64,000 bases of DNA, from positions 626,627-690,626 of the forward strand of contig NZ_LFKO01000001.1 of NCBI RefSeq assembly GCF_001265075.1, written 5' to 3'. A program made the position numbers and the translations under genes. Shown here one piece after another: positions 30,475 to 38,979 of this stretch. Each line of letters begins with the position of its first letter. Position 1 is the first letter of the stretch. Under the pieces are notes generated by a model, which made no database searches, had not been told where the DNA came from, and saw nothing but the letters and a program-made list of their open reading frames with translations. Origin of the DNA: Salinicoccus sp. YB14-2. Lineage in GTDB: Bacteria; Bacillota; Bacilli; Staphylococcales; Salinicoccaceae.

Positions 30475-30951
30475 TTAACGGCCGAGTTTCTCCCTCACTT
30501 TTACTTCTAAGGACTGAAAAGCTTCGTCGTCCATTTCCTTCAGTTCTCCATTTTCGGAGATATGTTTTAGATTTTCAATCTGGAAATGCCAGCCGGTAAA
30601 ATCTTTGACGATGCCTTTGAATGCCAGCGGCATCCTTTCTTTAAATGTCACTGTCACTCTGTTTTCATCAATTTCATGTATTTGGAATTGCACATCTCCC
30701 GGATCCCAGGTGAACATCAGCCTTTTTGGCTCCAGGTAATCCAGTATATACAAATGCTCATATGTGCCGTCACTCTGTTCAAAAAATAATTTTTCCGGTC
30801 TTGGTTCATCTTCGAATGTCAGTTCCGGAAACCATTTTTTGCTGCCTTCCGTCGTGCCGAAAAAATAGAATACATCCTCAGGTTTTGCATTGATTTCTAT
30901 CTCAATTGCCTGATATGCATTATATTCATCCGTCCTGTATTCAGTTTTCAT
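30475..30951 (-). CDS. SRPBCC (AHSA1-like) ligand-binding protein
   Basis: This 158-residue protein is read from the ATG at 30951 with GAGGGGGATTTTGATT in front. The START/SRPBCC pattern is seen: N-terminal IEIEINAKPEDVFYFFGTTEG, then KKWFPEL, a central beta region (LDYLEPKRLMFTW), and a C-terminal helix with GWHFQIENLK. Members bind small hydrophobic ligands or act as Hsp90-activator-like proteins; the ligand here is unknown. It is monocistronic with its own terminator. Confidence 0.8.
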   Translation of the reverse strand: MKTEYRTDEYNAYQAIEIEINAKPEDVFYFFGTTEGSKKWFPELTFEDEPRPEKLFFEQSDGTYEHLYILDYLEPKRLMFTWDPGDVQFQIHEIDENRVTVTFKERMPLAFKGIVKDFTGWHFQIENLKHISENGELKEMDDEAFQSLEVKVREKLGR

Positions 30952-31039
30952 AATCAAAATCCCCCTCGTCATGATTTTAGCCTGTTCACAACAAGTATAT
31001 CAAATTTCCGGCAAATTAAAAAAGCTGTGCTCTTAAAAT

Positions 31040-32044
31040 CTATTCTTCAGCCACTTTCACTATCTGCTTGCCAAAGTTGGCGCCTTCAAATAACTTTCGG
31101 AATGCTGCCGGAATATTTTCAAAACCGTCATCGATCGAAACTTCAGTGTGGATCTTGCCATCATCCACCCATTCGGAAAGTTGCCGGTCTGCATTTTCGA
31201 AATCATCAGCGTAGTTGCCGACGATGAATGCCTGCATCAATGTCTGGGTTTTTATCAGTGTCGGCTGAATCCTCGGTCCGATATCTTCAGCCGGGTTATT
31301 ATAGGCGGAAATTGCGCCGCACACCACAATCCTTGAGAATTTATTCAAATGCTTAAAGACTTCGTCGGAGACCGGTCCGCCGACATTTTCAAAATAAACG
31401 TCGATGCCTCCGGCAACCGCTTCTTCCAGGTTTTTATTGAAATCATCAGCTTTATAATCCACGCCTGCATCAAAGCCAAGTGTTTCGGTTAAATAGCTCG
31501 TCTTATCCTTACCACCGGCGATGCCGACGACATGTGCACCTTTGATTTTGGCAATCTGTCCAACGACCGACCCTACTGCACCTGAAGCGGCAGATACAAC
31601 GACCGTCTCTCCTTCTTCAGGCTTCCCTATTTTTAGTAATCCATGATAAGCCGTCTGACCGGGCATGCCGAGGGTGCTCAGATAAAGGTGAAGCGGCAGG
31701 TCGGTATCCGGAATTTTCGTCAGACCGTCAGCTGAAACCGTATTGTAACGCTGCCAGCTCATGATGCCTTTAACATAGTCCCCTTCTTTCAGCTTTTCTG
31801 CATTCGACTGCTCGACCTTGCCGATGATATGCCCCGCCATCGGTTCATCCACTTCAAAAGGGTTAGTATATGATTTTGCCCGGGACATGCGCCCTCTCAT
31901 ATACGGGTCAACTGAAACGTAGATGCTTTTAACAACCACTTCGTCATCCGCGGGCGCTTTCACATCAATTTCTTCAAATCTGAAAGCATCGTCCTCCGGC
32001 ACCCCTTCAGGTCGTTTGGCCAGTACAATCTGTTCATTCTTCAT
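31040..32044 (-). CDS. NADP-dependent zinc-free MDR oxidoreductase (CurA/YfmJ type)
   Basis: This 334-residue protein from the ATG at 32044 (GGAGGTAAAATT) belongs to the leukotriene-B4-12-hydroxydehydrogenase branch of medium-chain reductases. It has PYMRGRMS near residue 60, the Rossmann loop VSAASGAVGSVVGQIAKIKG, and VYFENVGG. There are no zinc-binding cysteines. The family reduces the double bond of alpha,beta-unsaturated ketones and aldehydes with NADPH. The physiological substrate is not known. It stands alone. Confidence 0.88.
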   Translation of the reverse strand: MKNEQIVLAKRPEGVPEDDAFRFEEIDVKAPADDEVVVKSIYVSVDPYMRGRMSRAKSYTNPFEVDEPMAGHIIGKVEQSNAEKLKEGDYVKGIMSWQRYNTVSADGLTKIPDTDLPLHLYLSTLGMPGQTAYHGLLKIGKPEEGETVVVSAASGAVGSVVGQIAKIKGAHVVGIAGGKDKTSYLTETLGFDAGVDYKADDFNKNLEEAVAGGIDVYFENVGGPVSDEVFKHLNKFSRIVVCGAISAYNNPAEDIGPRIQPTLIKTQTLMQAFIVGNYADDFENADRQLSEWVDDGKIHTEVSIDDGFENIPAAFRKLFEGANFGKQIVKVAEE

Positions 32045-32396
32045 AATTTTACCTCCATCCAATTTAACTCTTATCCAGTATAATACTGGAACAGGAGGGT
32101 ATCAAATATTCAGCAGTCCGTTTGTTCTGAACCTTCCGCTGCTGGTTGGTGTACAGTACTTTCGCAAGCTTCTTTGAACCATCGGATGGAGTATTTCAAC
32201 ACCTGACATTAATTTTAGGCGCATAAAAACCCCCTTATAAGTATCAGGAGGAAAATCGTGTTTTTGATTTTTCATTCTTGGATCATATTAGTAATACTAC
32301 TTTTTCATGGTTTAATTTCTCTTTTACTTAAATTCATATCAATAATCACTGCCCACCTGATTGATAGAACACCTTCCAGCATTGATGCTTTAAAAT
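32045..32396. other. Intergenic region without an assignable gene
   Basis: This 352-bp gap separates the MDR and luciferase-like genes. A plus-strand frame from a GTG at 32258, with AGGAGG seven bases upstream, encodes a hydrophobic start (MFLIFHSWIILVILLFHGL). It then runs antisense into the luciferase-like gene until 32566, so I do not call it. No clear terminator for the luciferase-like gene was seen. Confidence 0.4.
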
Positions 32397-33389
32397 TTAC
32401 AACAGTTCCTTCGCCAGCAATCTGTAAACGTCGAGACGCTTCTCCTGTGAATGTGGAATACTGCAGATCATCGCCTCTTCAAAACCATACATTTCCTGCT
32501 CATTTTTCAACTGCTCTGCAACTTCTTTTGCAGAGCCGACAAGGTGCAGCTTACGTCCTTCTCTGATGCTCATCTTATCGAGTTCACTGAGTGGATAATT
32601 CTGTGCCTCTTCCGGTGTCATCGTCTGGGTAATACGACCTTGCTGCATCATCAGTCTTGAAATATCATAAGGCAATGCTTCATATTCTGCTTCTTCTTTA
32701 GTCTCGGCGGTCGTGACCATGTAAGATACGTTGATTTTCGGTTTCTCCATCAATGCAGACGGTTTGAATCTCTCTTTATAGATATCGAGTATTTCTTTCG
32801 ACAGTTCACCGTTGAAAAATTGTGCAAATGAGTAGCCCGCTCCCATTTCCGCCGTCTGGATTGCACTGTTTCCGGTCGACCCGAGCATCCACGCTTCCGG
32901 AAGTACAACATTGGAAGGTAAAGCCGGTGTTGAACCATATAACCGGCCTTCCGGCACTTCATCATTGATCAGCTGCATCGCAATTTCGAATTTGTCATAC
33001 ATATCATCCATCTTCGGCTGTCTGCCCTGTGCCAGCGCATACATGGCAAAATGGTCGCCCCCGGGCGCCCTGCCGACTCCGAAATCGATTCTGCCGGGAG
33101 AAAATGCACTGAGAGTTTTAAACACTTCAGCCAGTTTCAGCGGCGAGTAATGCATCATCATGACGCCGCCTGTACCGATTCTGATATTTTCGGTTTTAGC
33201 AGCAAGCCTTACCGCTGTGATTTCAGGTGCAGAACTCACATGGGATTTCGTTCCATGGTGCTCAGCCATCCACATCCGGTGGTATCCCAGTTCATCTGCC
33301 AATACCGCAAGCTCTTCCGCTTTAACCAGTGCATCAGCGGATTTATTTCCTATCGTTACCGGTGCCTGATCCAACACGCTCAATTTCAT
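32397..33389 (-). CDS. LLM-class flavin-dependent oxidoreductase
   Basis: This 330-residue bacterial-luciferase-like TIM-barrel protein (YhbW/MsnO8 type) begins LSVLDQAPVTIGNKSADAL and contains RMWMAEHHG, GGVMMMHYSPLKLAEVFKTL and PGRIDFGVGRAPG. It should bind reduced FMN. The substrate is unknown; long-chain aldehydes or other small carbonyls are typical guesses. GAAAGG lies ten bases before the ATG. Confidence 0.88.
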   Translation of the reverse strand: MKLSVLDQAPVTIGNKSADALVKAEELAVLADELGYHRMWMAEHHGTKSHVSSAPEITAVRLAAKTENIRIGTGGVMMMHYSPLKLAEVFKTLSAFSPGRIDFGVGRAPGGDHFAMYALAQGRQPKMDDMYDKFEIAMQLINDEVPEGRLYGSTPALPSNVVLPEAWMLGSTGNSAIQTAEMGAGYSFAQFFNGELSKEILDIYKERFKPSALMEKPKINVSYMVTTAETKEEAEYEALPYDISRLMMQQGRITQTMTPEEAQNYPLSELDKMSIREGRKLHLVGSAKEVAEQLKNEQEMYGFEEAMICSIPHSQEKRLDVYRLLAKELL

Positions 33390-33546
33390 TTAAAGCCATC
33401 CTTTCAATCTTCATCCAGTTAATTTCCAAAGCAGTAGTAATAGTATCAATAGTCATCCGTTCATTCAATTTTACTGCCTGTTTTACATTGGAATACGAAT
33501 AATATATTCTCAAAGTAACAAATCCATAAAATAAAGGGGTTTTATC

Positions 33547-34149
33547 ATGACGGAACCACAATCTGAAAACAGCAGAACCTCAGACACAGACAGTAAAAAT
33601 GAATTCTGGATAACAGTAGCACTTTTCCATATATACTTTATATTTTTCTATATGCTGGTGCTCATCATCTTTTCACGCTTCACAGTCAGCTGGCTTTTAC
33701 TCATCATCCCGTTCCTGATTGCCGCCATGGTGCCGCTTGCGGAAAAAGGGATAATGGCCGAGAAAGAAAAATCAGCCAAAAAAGAAATACTGCCGACTGT
33801 AGGCTTCTTAATATTATTTGCGGCCGCTAAACTGATTCTTATCTTTTCATTACACGACTATTTCGAATCACTTTATATCATTGATCTGGAATCATCGGCA
33901 ATCGATCTGATTGTCGTCAGTATTTTTACAGTCATTCTTGCTTTGGCTCTTTATTTTCTGTTTACGACAGACTCGTGGGTCAACCGCTTCATTTTCGTCA
34001 TTCTTTCAGTCTATTCGCTTGCCAGAATTTTAAACCCTTTCAACGTTATGACTGCGGTTACCGGCTGGACTCTGCAGTACTTGACTCTTATCGCACTGCC
34101 GATTATTCTGCTCGCAATTTTTATAAAAGCAAACAGAAGAAACGAATAA
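33547..34149 (+). CDS. Multi-span membrane protein, unknown function
   Basis: This 200-residue protein has a hydrophilic N terminus (TEPQSENSRTSDTDSKNE) followed by about six membrane segments. A polar loop rich in Lys and Glu (EKGIMAEKEKSAKKE) lies between spans 2 and 3. AAGGGG stands eight bases before the ATG. The family is not recognised. Confidence 0.65.
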   Translation: MTEPQSENSRTSDTDSKNEFWITVALFHIYFIFFYMLVLIIFSRFTVSWLLLIIPFLIAAMVPLAEKGIMAEKEKSAKKEILPTVGFLILFAAAKLILIFSLHDYFESLYIIDLESSAIDLIVVSIFTVILALALYFLFTTDSWVNRFIFVILSVYSLARILNPFNVMTAVTGWTLQYLTLIALPIILLAIFIKANRRNE

Positions 34150-34251
34150 AATCTTCAGAGCTGTTTTATTTTTCGTCAAATCTCGGACAGTCACCTCTGC
34201 TTCTGTTTGATATAATATTTGTAAATATAAATTGTGGGCCGGGTGATTATT

Positions 34252-34470
34252 GTGTCACGTGAACATTTGAATTCATTGATTATTAAATTTATAACTTTCA
34301 TTACCGTATTCGCGCTGCTGTATGTTATATCAGCCTATATTCTGACTTTCATTACGCCGAATATCAACTGGGCGATGGTGCTACACATCCTTAATATCGG
34401 TGTGATGTTCATACTCTCCCTGTTTATCAGCAAACATCTGGGCAGATGGATTATAGCAAAAATTTCATAA
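34252..34470 (+). CDS. Small two-span membrane protein, unknown function
   Basis: This 72-residue protein is read from the GTG at 34252, six bases after GGGTGAT; an in-frame GTG at 34234 lacks a clear binding site. Two long hydrophobic segments (about residues 11-35 and 40-62) are followed by a basic end (SKHLGRWIIAKIS). The family is not recognised. A strong terminator follows, so it is its own unit. Confidence 0.55.
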   Translation: MSREHLNSLIIKFITFITVFALLYVISAYILTFITPNINWAMVLHILNIGVMFILSLFISKHLGRWIIAKIS

Positions 34471-34476
34471 CAGACG

Positions 34477-34522
34477 ATATGTCCGGACAGGAATTCATTT
34501 TCTTGTCCGGACATATTTTTAT
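34477..34522 (+). terminator. Terminator behind the small membrane protein
   Basis: The stem ATATGTCCGGACA with its complement (34477-34516) is followed by TTTTTATT. It isolates the upstream gene from the phospholipid cassette. Confidence 0.85.
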
Positions 34523-34578
34523 TGTCGTAAAATTTCACATTGTGTAATATGATAACTATATTAGGGGGCGGATGAATC

Positions 34579-35184
34579 ATGATCAGTATTTATGAATTAA
34601 AGCCTAAATTTCAGCAGTTGTTGAAGCCGATTGTCAACTTCCTGTACAAAATGAATATTAAACCGAATCAGGTGACCATTGTCGCATGTATTCTTTCAAT
34701 AATGATTGGCGTGATTTTTTATTTCAATCATGATTCGACATGGATTTATATCGTCATCCCGATCTTCATGTTTGTGCGCATGTCACTGAATGCGGTTGAC
34801 GGCGTGCTCGCCAAAGACTTCAATCTCCAGTCCGGTCTTGGAAAATATTTGAATGAGCTGACGGATGTCATCAGTGATGCCGCTTTGTTCCTGCCGTTCA
34901 TACTGGTCGTGAGCCCACACTCTGAAACAGTGATGATTTTCATCCTGTTATCCATCATCAGTGAGATGGCCGGCGTGATGGGAGAGAATATTTCAGGCAT
35001 CAGACAGTATAGCGGACCGATGGGAAAAAGCGACCGCGCTTTTTTAATCGGCGCCATTTCGGTACTTCTTATTTTCTGGCATCCACTCACACAGTATTTA
35101 TGGATCGTATTTCTGATTGCATCGGTTTTAATTGTCATCAATATATATACGAGAGTTAAAAAAGGATTGGAGGAGAAAGCATGA
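34579..35184 (+). CDS. CDP-alcohol phosphatidyltransferase-like protein, first gene of a phospholipid cassette
   Basis: This 201-residue integral membrane protein has about six spans. The CDP-alcohol phosphotransferase motif D-x2-DG-x2-AR-x8-G-x3-D-x3-D appears as N-AV-DG-VL-AK-x8-G-KYL-N-ELT-D at residues 73-94. Two conserved aspartates are asparagine and the arginine is lysine, while the second and last Asp are kept. Canonical members move a phosphatidyl group from CDP-diacylglycerol to an alcohol. The substitutions suggest a distinct subfamily, possibly with another substrate or altered metal use. It overlaps the CdsA-like gene by 4 bp (ATGA). Confidence 0.82.
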   Translation: MISIYELKPKFQQLLKPIVNFLYKMNIKPNQVTIVACILSIMIGVIFYFNHDSTWIYIVIPIFMFVRMSLNAVDGVLAKDFNLQSGLGKYLNELTDVISDAALFLPFILVVSPHSETVMIFILLSIISEMAGVMGENISGIRQYSGPMGKSDRAFLIGAISVLLIFWHPLTQYLWIVFLIASVLIVINIYTRVKKGLEEKA

Positions 35185-36119
35185 ATTTCAATGTACTGAC
35201 AGATGAGGTGCTCTACGTACTGATCGGTATTATAGGAATATTAGTCATTTCCACTGCCATCACTTTAGTTTTAAAGAAAAAGAACCCTTCCCATACTGTG
35301 GACGAAGTGATGCTCCGCATCAAATCATGGTGGGTGATGTTCTTCATCTTCACTTTCGCACTCGTCATCCATTCGACAATATCGCTGATATTCATGGGAA
35401 TATTGTCATTTCTTGCATTGAAAGAATATTTTTCACTGATACCGTTCAACCGTGCACACCGTCTCGTAATTTTCTGGTCCTATATCGCAATACCGATTCA
35501 GTTTCTATTCATATACTTTGAATTTTACGGCATGTTCATCGTCTTCATACCTGTCTATATGTTCCTGCTCATTCCGATTCAGGCCATCATTGTCGGGGAA
35601 ACGAAGAACTTTCTGCAGTCCGTCGCATCCGTACAATGGGGACTCATGCTCATGGTTTTCGGCCTGTCGCACCTCGCCTACCTGCTCGTGCTTCCGGGAA
35701 AGGAAAACAGCGTGCTCGGTGCCGGACTCGTTTTGTTTCTTGTTGTGCTTACACAGGCAAATGACGTCGCTCAGTTTTTATGGGGGAAAACACTCGGCAA
35801 ACGAAAGATTCTGCCGAAAGTCTCTCCGAATAAGACATGGGCAGGTTTTTTCGGCGGCGTATTGACAACAACAGTGCTCGCTGTATTGCTCGCTCCCCTG
35901 ATCACCCCGTTCACTTTGACCGGCAGTATCATCGCAGGGCTCTATATCGGTCTGACCGGATTTATCGGCGATGTGAACATTTCCGCATTGAAACGGGATT
36001 TGAACATCAAAGATACTTCCGCAATCATTCCGGGCCACGGCGGCATACTGGACCGCGTGGATTCACTGACATACACAGCACCGCTGTTCTTTCACTTTGC
36101 TCGATTCTTTTACTTTTAA
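35181..36119 (+). CDS. CdsA-like phosphatidate cytidylyltransferase paralogue
   Basis: This 312-residue protein has about eight spans. Its C-terminal signature SALKRDLNIKDTSAIIPGHG followed by GILDRVD fits the CDS family pattern exactly, and SPNKTWAGFFGG precedes it. It should make CDP-diacylglycerol, the donor for the preceding enzyme. The housekeeping cdsA of Firmicutes lies with uppS and dxr, not here, so this is probably a second copy. It is coupled by overlap with the upstream gene, and the downstream gene begins 12 bp later. Confidence 0.9.
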   Translation: MNFNVLTDEVLYVLIGIIGILVISTAITLVLKKKNPSHTVDEVMLRIKSWWVMFFIFTFALVIHSTISLIFMGILSFLALKEYFSLIPFNRAHRLVIFWSYIAIPIQFLFIYFEFYGMFIVFIPVYMFLLIPIQAIIVGETKNFLQSVASVQWGLMLMVFGLSHLAYLLVLPGKENSVLGAGLVLFLVVLTQANDVAQFLWGKTLGKRKILPKVSPNKTWAGFFGGVLTTTVLAVLLAPLITPFTLTGSIIAGLYIGLTGFIGDVNISALKRDLNIKDTSAIIPGHGGILDRVDSLTYTAPLFFHFARFFYF

Positions 36120-36130
36120 GGGTGAGATAA

Positions 36131-36757
36131 ATGAGAAGTTTATTATTTTCTATTTTAGTCAGGCCTGTCATACTGTTTGTACTCGGAATTAATATACGGC
36201 ACAGGGAGAAACTACCGGGGTCCGGCCCGGTTGTAATCATTGCGAATCATAACAGTCATCTGGATACACTGGTCCTGATGTCTTTATTTCACGGGAAAAG
36301 TTTTCAAAAAGTCCGGCCGGTGGCTGCCGGAGATTATTTTATGAAAAATAAATTTCTGGCTTTCTTTTCTACTAAAGTCATGAATATCATCCCGATACAG
36401 AGAAAGATGACGAAGGATATACAAGGCATGTTTTCACCGATTCTTGAAGCTTTGGAAGATGACAGCATCATCATATTATTTCCTGAAGGCTCAAGAGGTG
36501 AGGCGGAACAGCTCAGCAGATACAAAAGCGGCATCTACTACTTGATGCGGGAAGTGCCTGATATCGATATCGTCCCGGTATTTCTATATGGCCTGGGCAA
36601 AGCTCTGCCAAAAGGTTCTTTTATTTTCGTGCCGTTCTTTGTTGATATTCTCGTCGGTGAGTCATTTAAATACAACGAAAACCGCAAGGAATTCATGGAT
36701 ACTTTAAATGAACGAATGGATAATCTTGGAGAGGAAGGTCAGTTTAAAGAATGGTAA
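36131..36757 (+). CDS. 1-acyl-sn-glycerol-3-phosphate acyltransferase-like (PlsC family)
   Basis: This 208-residue protein has the acyltransferase HX4D motif in NHNSHLD (residues 39-45) and the FPEGSRGE motif that binds phosphate. An N-terminal membrane anchor is present (SILVRPVILFVLGI). It acylates lysophosphatidate or a similar lysolipid to yield phosphatidate, the substrate of the CdsA-like neighbour. GGGTGAGATAA precedes the ATG. Confidence 0.9.
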   Translation: MRSLLFSILVRPVILFVLGINIRHREKLPGSGPVVIIANHNSHLDTLVLMSLFHGKSFQKVRPVAAGDYFMKNKFLAFFSTKVMNIIPIQRKMTKDIQGMFSPILEALEDDSIIILFPEGSRGEAEQLSRYKSGIYYLMREVPDIDIVPVFLYGLGKALPKGSFIFVPFFVDILVGESFKYNENRKEFMDTLNERMDNLGEEGQFKEW

Positions 36758-37293
36758 TGATGATTGCATCTTTTATATGGGGTTTCAGCGAAGCAACCTT
36801 TTTCTTCATAATTCCGGATATGCTACTGAGCTATTACGCTCTAAAGAATGACAACTTAAAGAATATATTTCTAATAAACATCATCTGCATCACCGGTGCT
36901 GCCATCGGCGGCACCGTCATATTCATTATGAGCACCGTCAATCACGCCAATGTGGTTGATTTCATGCTGTCAGTCCCCGCCATCCATACATATATGCTCG
37001 ACCATGTGGAGGCTGAAATGTCAGCCAATACTTTTCTGGCACTGGTTACAGGGCCTTTATTCGGCGTGCCCTATAAATTGTTTGCGGCCTTTGCGCCGCT
37101 TTACACTAATATATTTATCTTCATACTATTTTCCATCCCCGCCCGCTTAATACGATTCATTATCGTTTCACTGATGGCGTATTACTTTTCCCATAAGATT
37201 TTTAAAAATTTGTCTTTAAAAGTTAAAACCTTGATTTGGCTCTTTGTTTGGATGGTTGTTTACATAATCTATTTTTCTATCCATCCTTTCTAA
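36757..37293 (+). CDS. Membrane protein of the phospholipid cassette, VTT/DedA-like in places
   Basis: This protein of about 178 residues is read from the ATG overlapping the plsC-like stop (TAATG); an earlier in-frame ATG at 36751 is possible. It has five or six spans. The segment ALVTGPLFGVPYKLFAAFAP is reminiscent of the re-entrant glycine/proline motif of DedA/VTT lipid scramblases, but the match is weak. If related it could flip the product lipid. It ends the cassette. Confidence 0.6.
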   Translation: MMIASFIWGFSEATFFFIIPDMLLSYYALKNDNLKNIFLINIICITGAAIGGTVIFIMSTVNHANVVDFMLSVPAIHTYMLDHVEAEMSANTFLALVTGPLFGVPYKLFAAFAPLYTNIFIFILFSIPARLIRFIIVSLMAYYFSHKIFKNLSLKVKTLIWLFVWMVVYIIYFSIHPF

Positions 37294-37331
37294 ATACCCA
37301 GTGTGTTTTTTGTTAACTTGGTTAATACATA

Positions 37332-37360
37332 TTGACTTACCAGTATTTTTCAGTTAGTAT
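37332..37360 (+). promoter_or_regulatory. Predicted promoter of the SsuABC-type importer
   Basis: TTGACT (37332-37337) and TAGTAT (37355-37360) have a 17-bp spacer. The segment behind it (TTCCTATTAGTTTGGTAT) is AT-rich and could hold an operator; no known box was assigned. Confidence 0.55.
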
Positions 37361-37403
37361 TCCTATTAGTTTGGTATGACTTTATTTTGTGAGGTGAACG
37401 GAC

Positions 37404-38246
37404 TTGAAAGTACAGTTGAAAGATGTACATAAAGAATTTAAGAAAGAGCAAAATCAAAAGCTGCAAGTATTGGATGATATCAACTTTGATATTAAAGAAG
37501 GTGAGTTCGTTTCGCTTCTCGGTCCTTCCGGCTGCGGAAAGTCGACAATATTAAAATTGATCGCAGGGCTTGAAACAACTACAGCCGGTGAGGTGCTGGT
37601 CAACGGCAAGGCAGTGAACAAACCCGGAACAGACCGTATCGTGGTATTCCAGGAAGGTGGATTATTTCCGTGGATGACCGTAAAAGAGAACGTATCTTAC
37701 GGTTTAAATCTAAAAAAAATGTCCAAAACAGAAATAGAAGAAAAAACAATGGACGGCCTGCGGATGGTACATCTTATCAATTTCGCAGATGCCTACCCGC
37801 ATGAATTATCCGGCGGGATGAAACAGCGTGTGGCTATTGCACGTGCGCTTGTAATGGATCCGGAAGTATTATTGATGGATGAACCATTTGCAGCACTCGA
37901 CGAACAGACAAGACTCGTGCTCCATAAAGAACTTCAAAATATCTGGAGAAATACGGGCAATACGATTTTATTCATTACACATAATATTCGTGAAGCACTG
38001 ACATTGTCGGACCGTGTCCTTCTTATGAGCACCCGTCCCGGTAAAATAAAAAAATCTTTTACCGTCCAGTCTGCGCGTCCGCGCGATCCTGCGGACAGTG
38101 TCATCGTCGATCTTGAAAGACGTGTCATGGCGGAGCTTGAAGTTGAAATGGAAAAAGTGTTAAAGGAGGAGTTTGGTGATGACTACAGTTTTAAGACGGA
38201 TAATCTTCGTAGCAGTGATCATCGGGATATGGGAAGTCATATCTAA
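37404..38246 (+). CDS. ABC transporter ATPase, nitrate/sulfonate/taurine type (SsuB-like)
   Basis: This 280-residue ATPase begins at a TTG at 37404 after GAGGTGAACGGAC. It has Walker A GPSGCGKST, Q-loop VFQEGGLFPW, signature LSGGMKQR, Walker B VLLMDEPFAALDE and the switch His in FITHN. The C terminus continues about 23 codons past the permease start, a 68-bp overlap, longer than usual. It powers the importer formed with the next two genes. The substrate is not certain. Confidence 0.9.
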   Translation: MKVQLKDVHKEFKKEQNQKLQVLDDINFDIKEGEFVSLLGPSGCGKSTILKLIAGLETTTAGEVLVNGKAVNKPGTDRIVVFQEGGLFPWMTVKENVSYGLNLKKMSKTEIEEKTMDGLRMVHLINFADAYPHELSGGMKQRVAIARALVMDPEVLLMDEPFAALDEQTRLVLHKELQNIWRNTGNTILFITHNIREALTLSDRVLLMSTRPGKIKKSFTVQSARPRDPADSVIVDLERRVMAELEVEMEKVLKEEFGDDYSFKTDNLRSSDHRDMGSHI

Positions 38247-38958
38247 GCTTGGATTCTTCCCTACATTTATGTTCCCTCCTATCATCATTCCGAATGAGCC
38301 CGGCGGTGTCACCGTCATCGGCACACTCATAGGCAGCATCATATCAGGTCAGATTGTGACTGCTACAGGAACAACGCTGGTCAGATTATTGATTGGTTTC
38401 TCGATTGCTGTCGTACTCGGCTTAACATTCGGGTTTCTGATTGCCCGCTATAAATGGGTCGACGATACGCTTGGATTCTTTGTTACAGCACTCCAGTCCA
38501 TTCCAAGCATTGTCTGGTTCCCGCTTGCGATCGTCTGGTTCGGTCTCGGCAATGCCTCCATACTTTTCATAGTGGCAATCGGAGCAACATGGACAATGAC
38601 AGTAAACTCGAGCACAGGATTTAAAAACGTGCCATCAATTTATATGGATGCCGCAAAAACACTAGGCTCTTCAGGTTCACACCTGCTGAGAACAGTCATT
38701 ATACCTGCCTCAGTTCCACATATCATTTCAGGACTGCGCGTAGCATGGGCATTTGCATGGCGTGCAATCATGGCCGGTGAACTGCTCGGTTCAACAGGCG
38801 GTCTTGGATATTTACTTGACTTGGGACGTTCAATCCAGGCGATGGATCTGGTTCTGTCCATTATGATTGTCATTGGTGTCATCGGAACAATTATAGACAA
38901 TCAGGTTTTCTTACGTATGGAACGTGCAGTTGCACGTCGCTACGGTCAAACTGTTTAA
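38179..38958 (+). CDS. ABC transporter permease (SsuC-like)
   Basis: This 259-residue protein is read from the ATG at 38179, nine bases after AAAGGAGGAG; GTG and TTG codons just upstream are alternatives. It has six spans with the EAA loop around MDAAKTLGSSGSHLLRTVII (residues ~155-175) that contacts the ATPase. It belongs to the taurine/sulfonate/nitrate permease group. It begins inside the ATPase gene. Confidence 0.92.
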   Translation: MTTVLRRIIFVAVIIGIWEVISKLGFFPTFMFPPIIIPNEPGGVTVIGTLIGSIISGQIVTATGTTLVRLLIGFSIAVVLGLTFGFLIARYKWVDDTLGFFVTALQSIPSIVWFPLAIVWFGLGNASILFIVAIGATWTMTVNSSTGFKNVPSIYMDAAKTLGSSGSHLLRTVIIPASVPHIISGLRVAWAFAWRAIMAGELLGSTGGLGYLLDLGRSIQAMDLVLSIMIVIGVIGTIIDNQVFLRMERAVARRYGQTV

Positions 38959-38979
38959 ATAAAATTCAGGAGGATATAC

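Noticed and set aside
32258-32566. 102-codon plus-strand frame with AGGAGG before a GTG, hydrophobic first 40 residues
   Set aside because: More than half of it is antisense to the well-supported luciferase-like gene and the C-terminal part has no protein-like pattern. Left as unassigned.
36757-37293. Firm DedA/VTT assignment of the last cassette gene
   Set aside because: Only one short segment resembles the family; the call was left as a weak resemblance.
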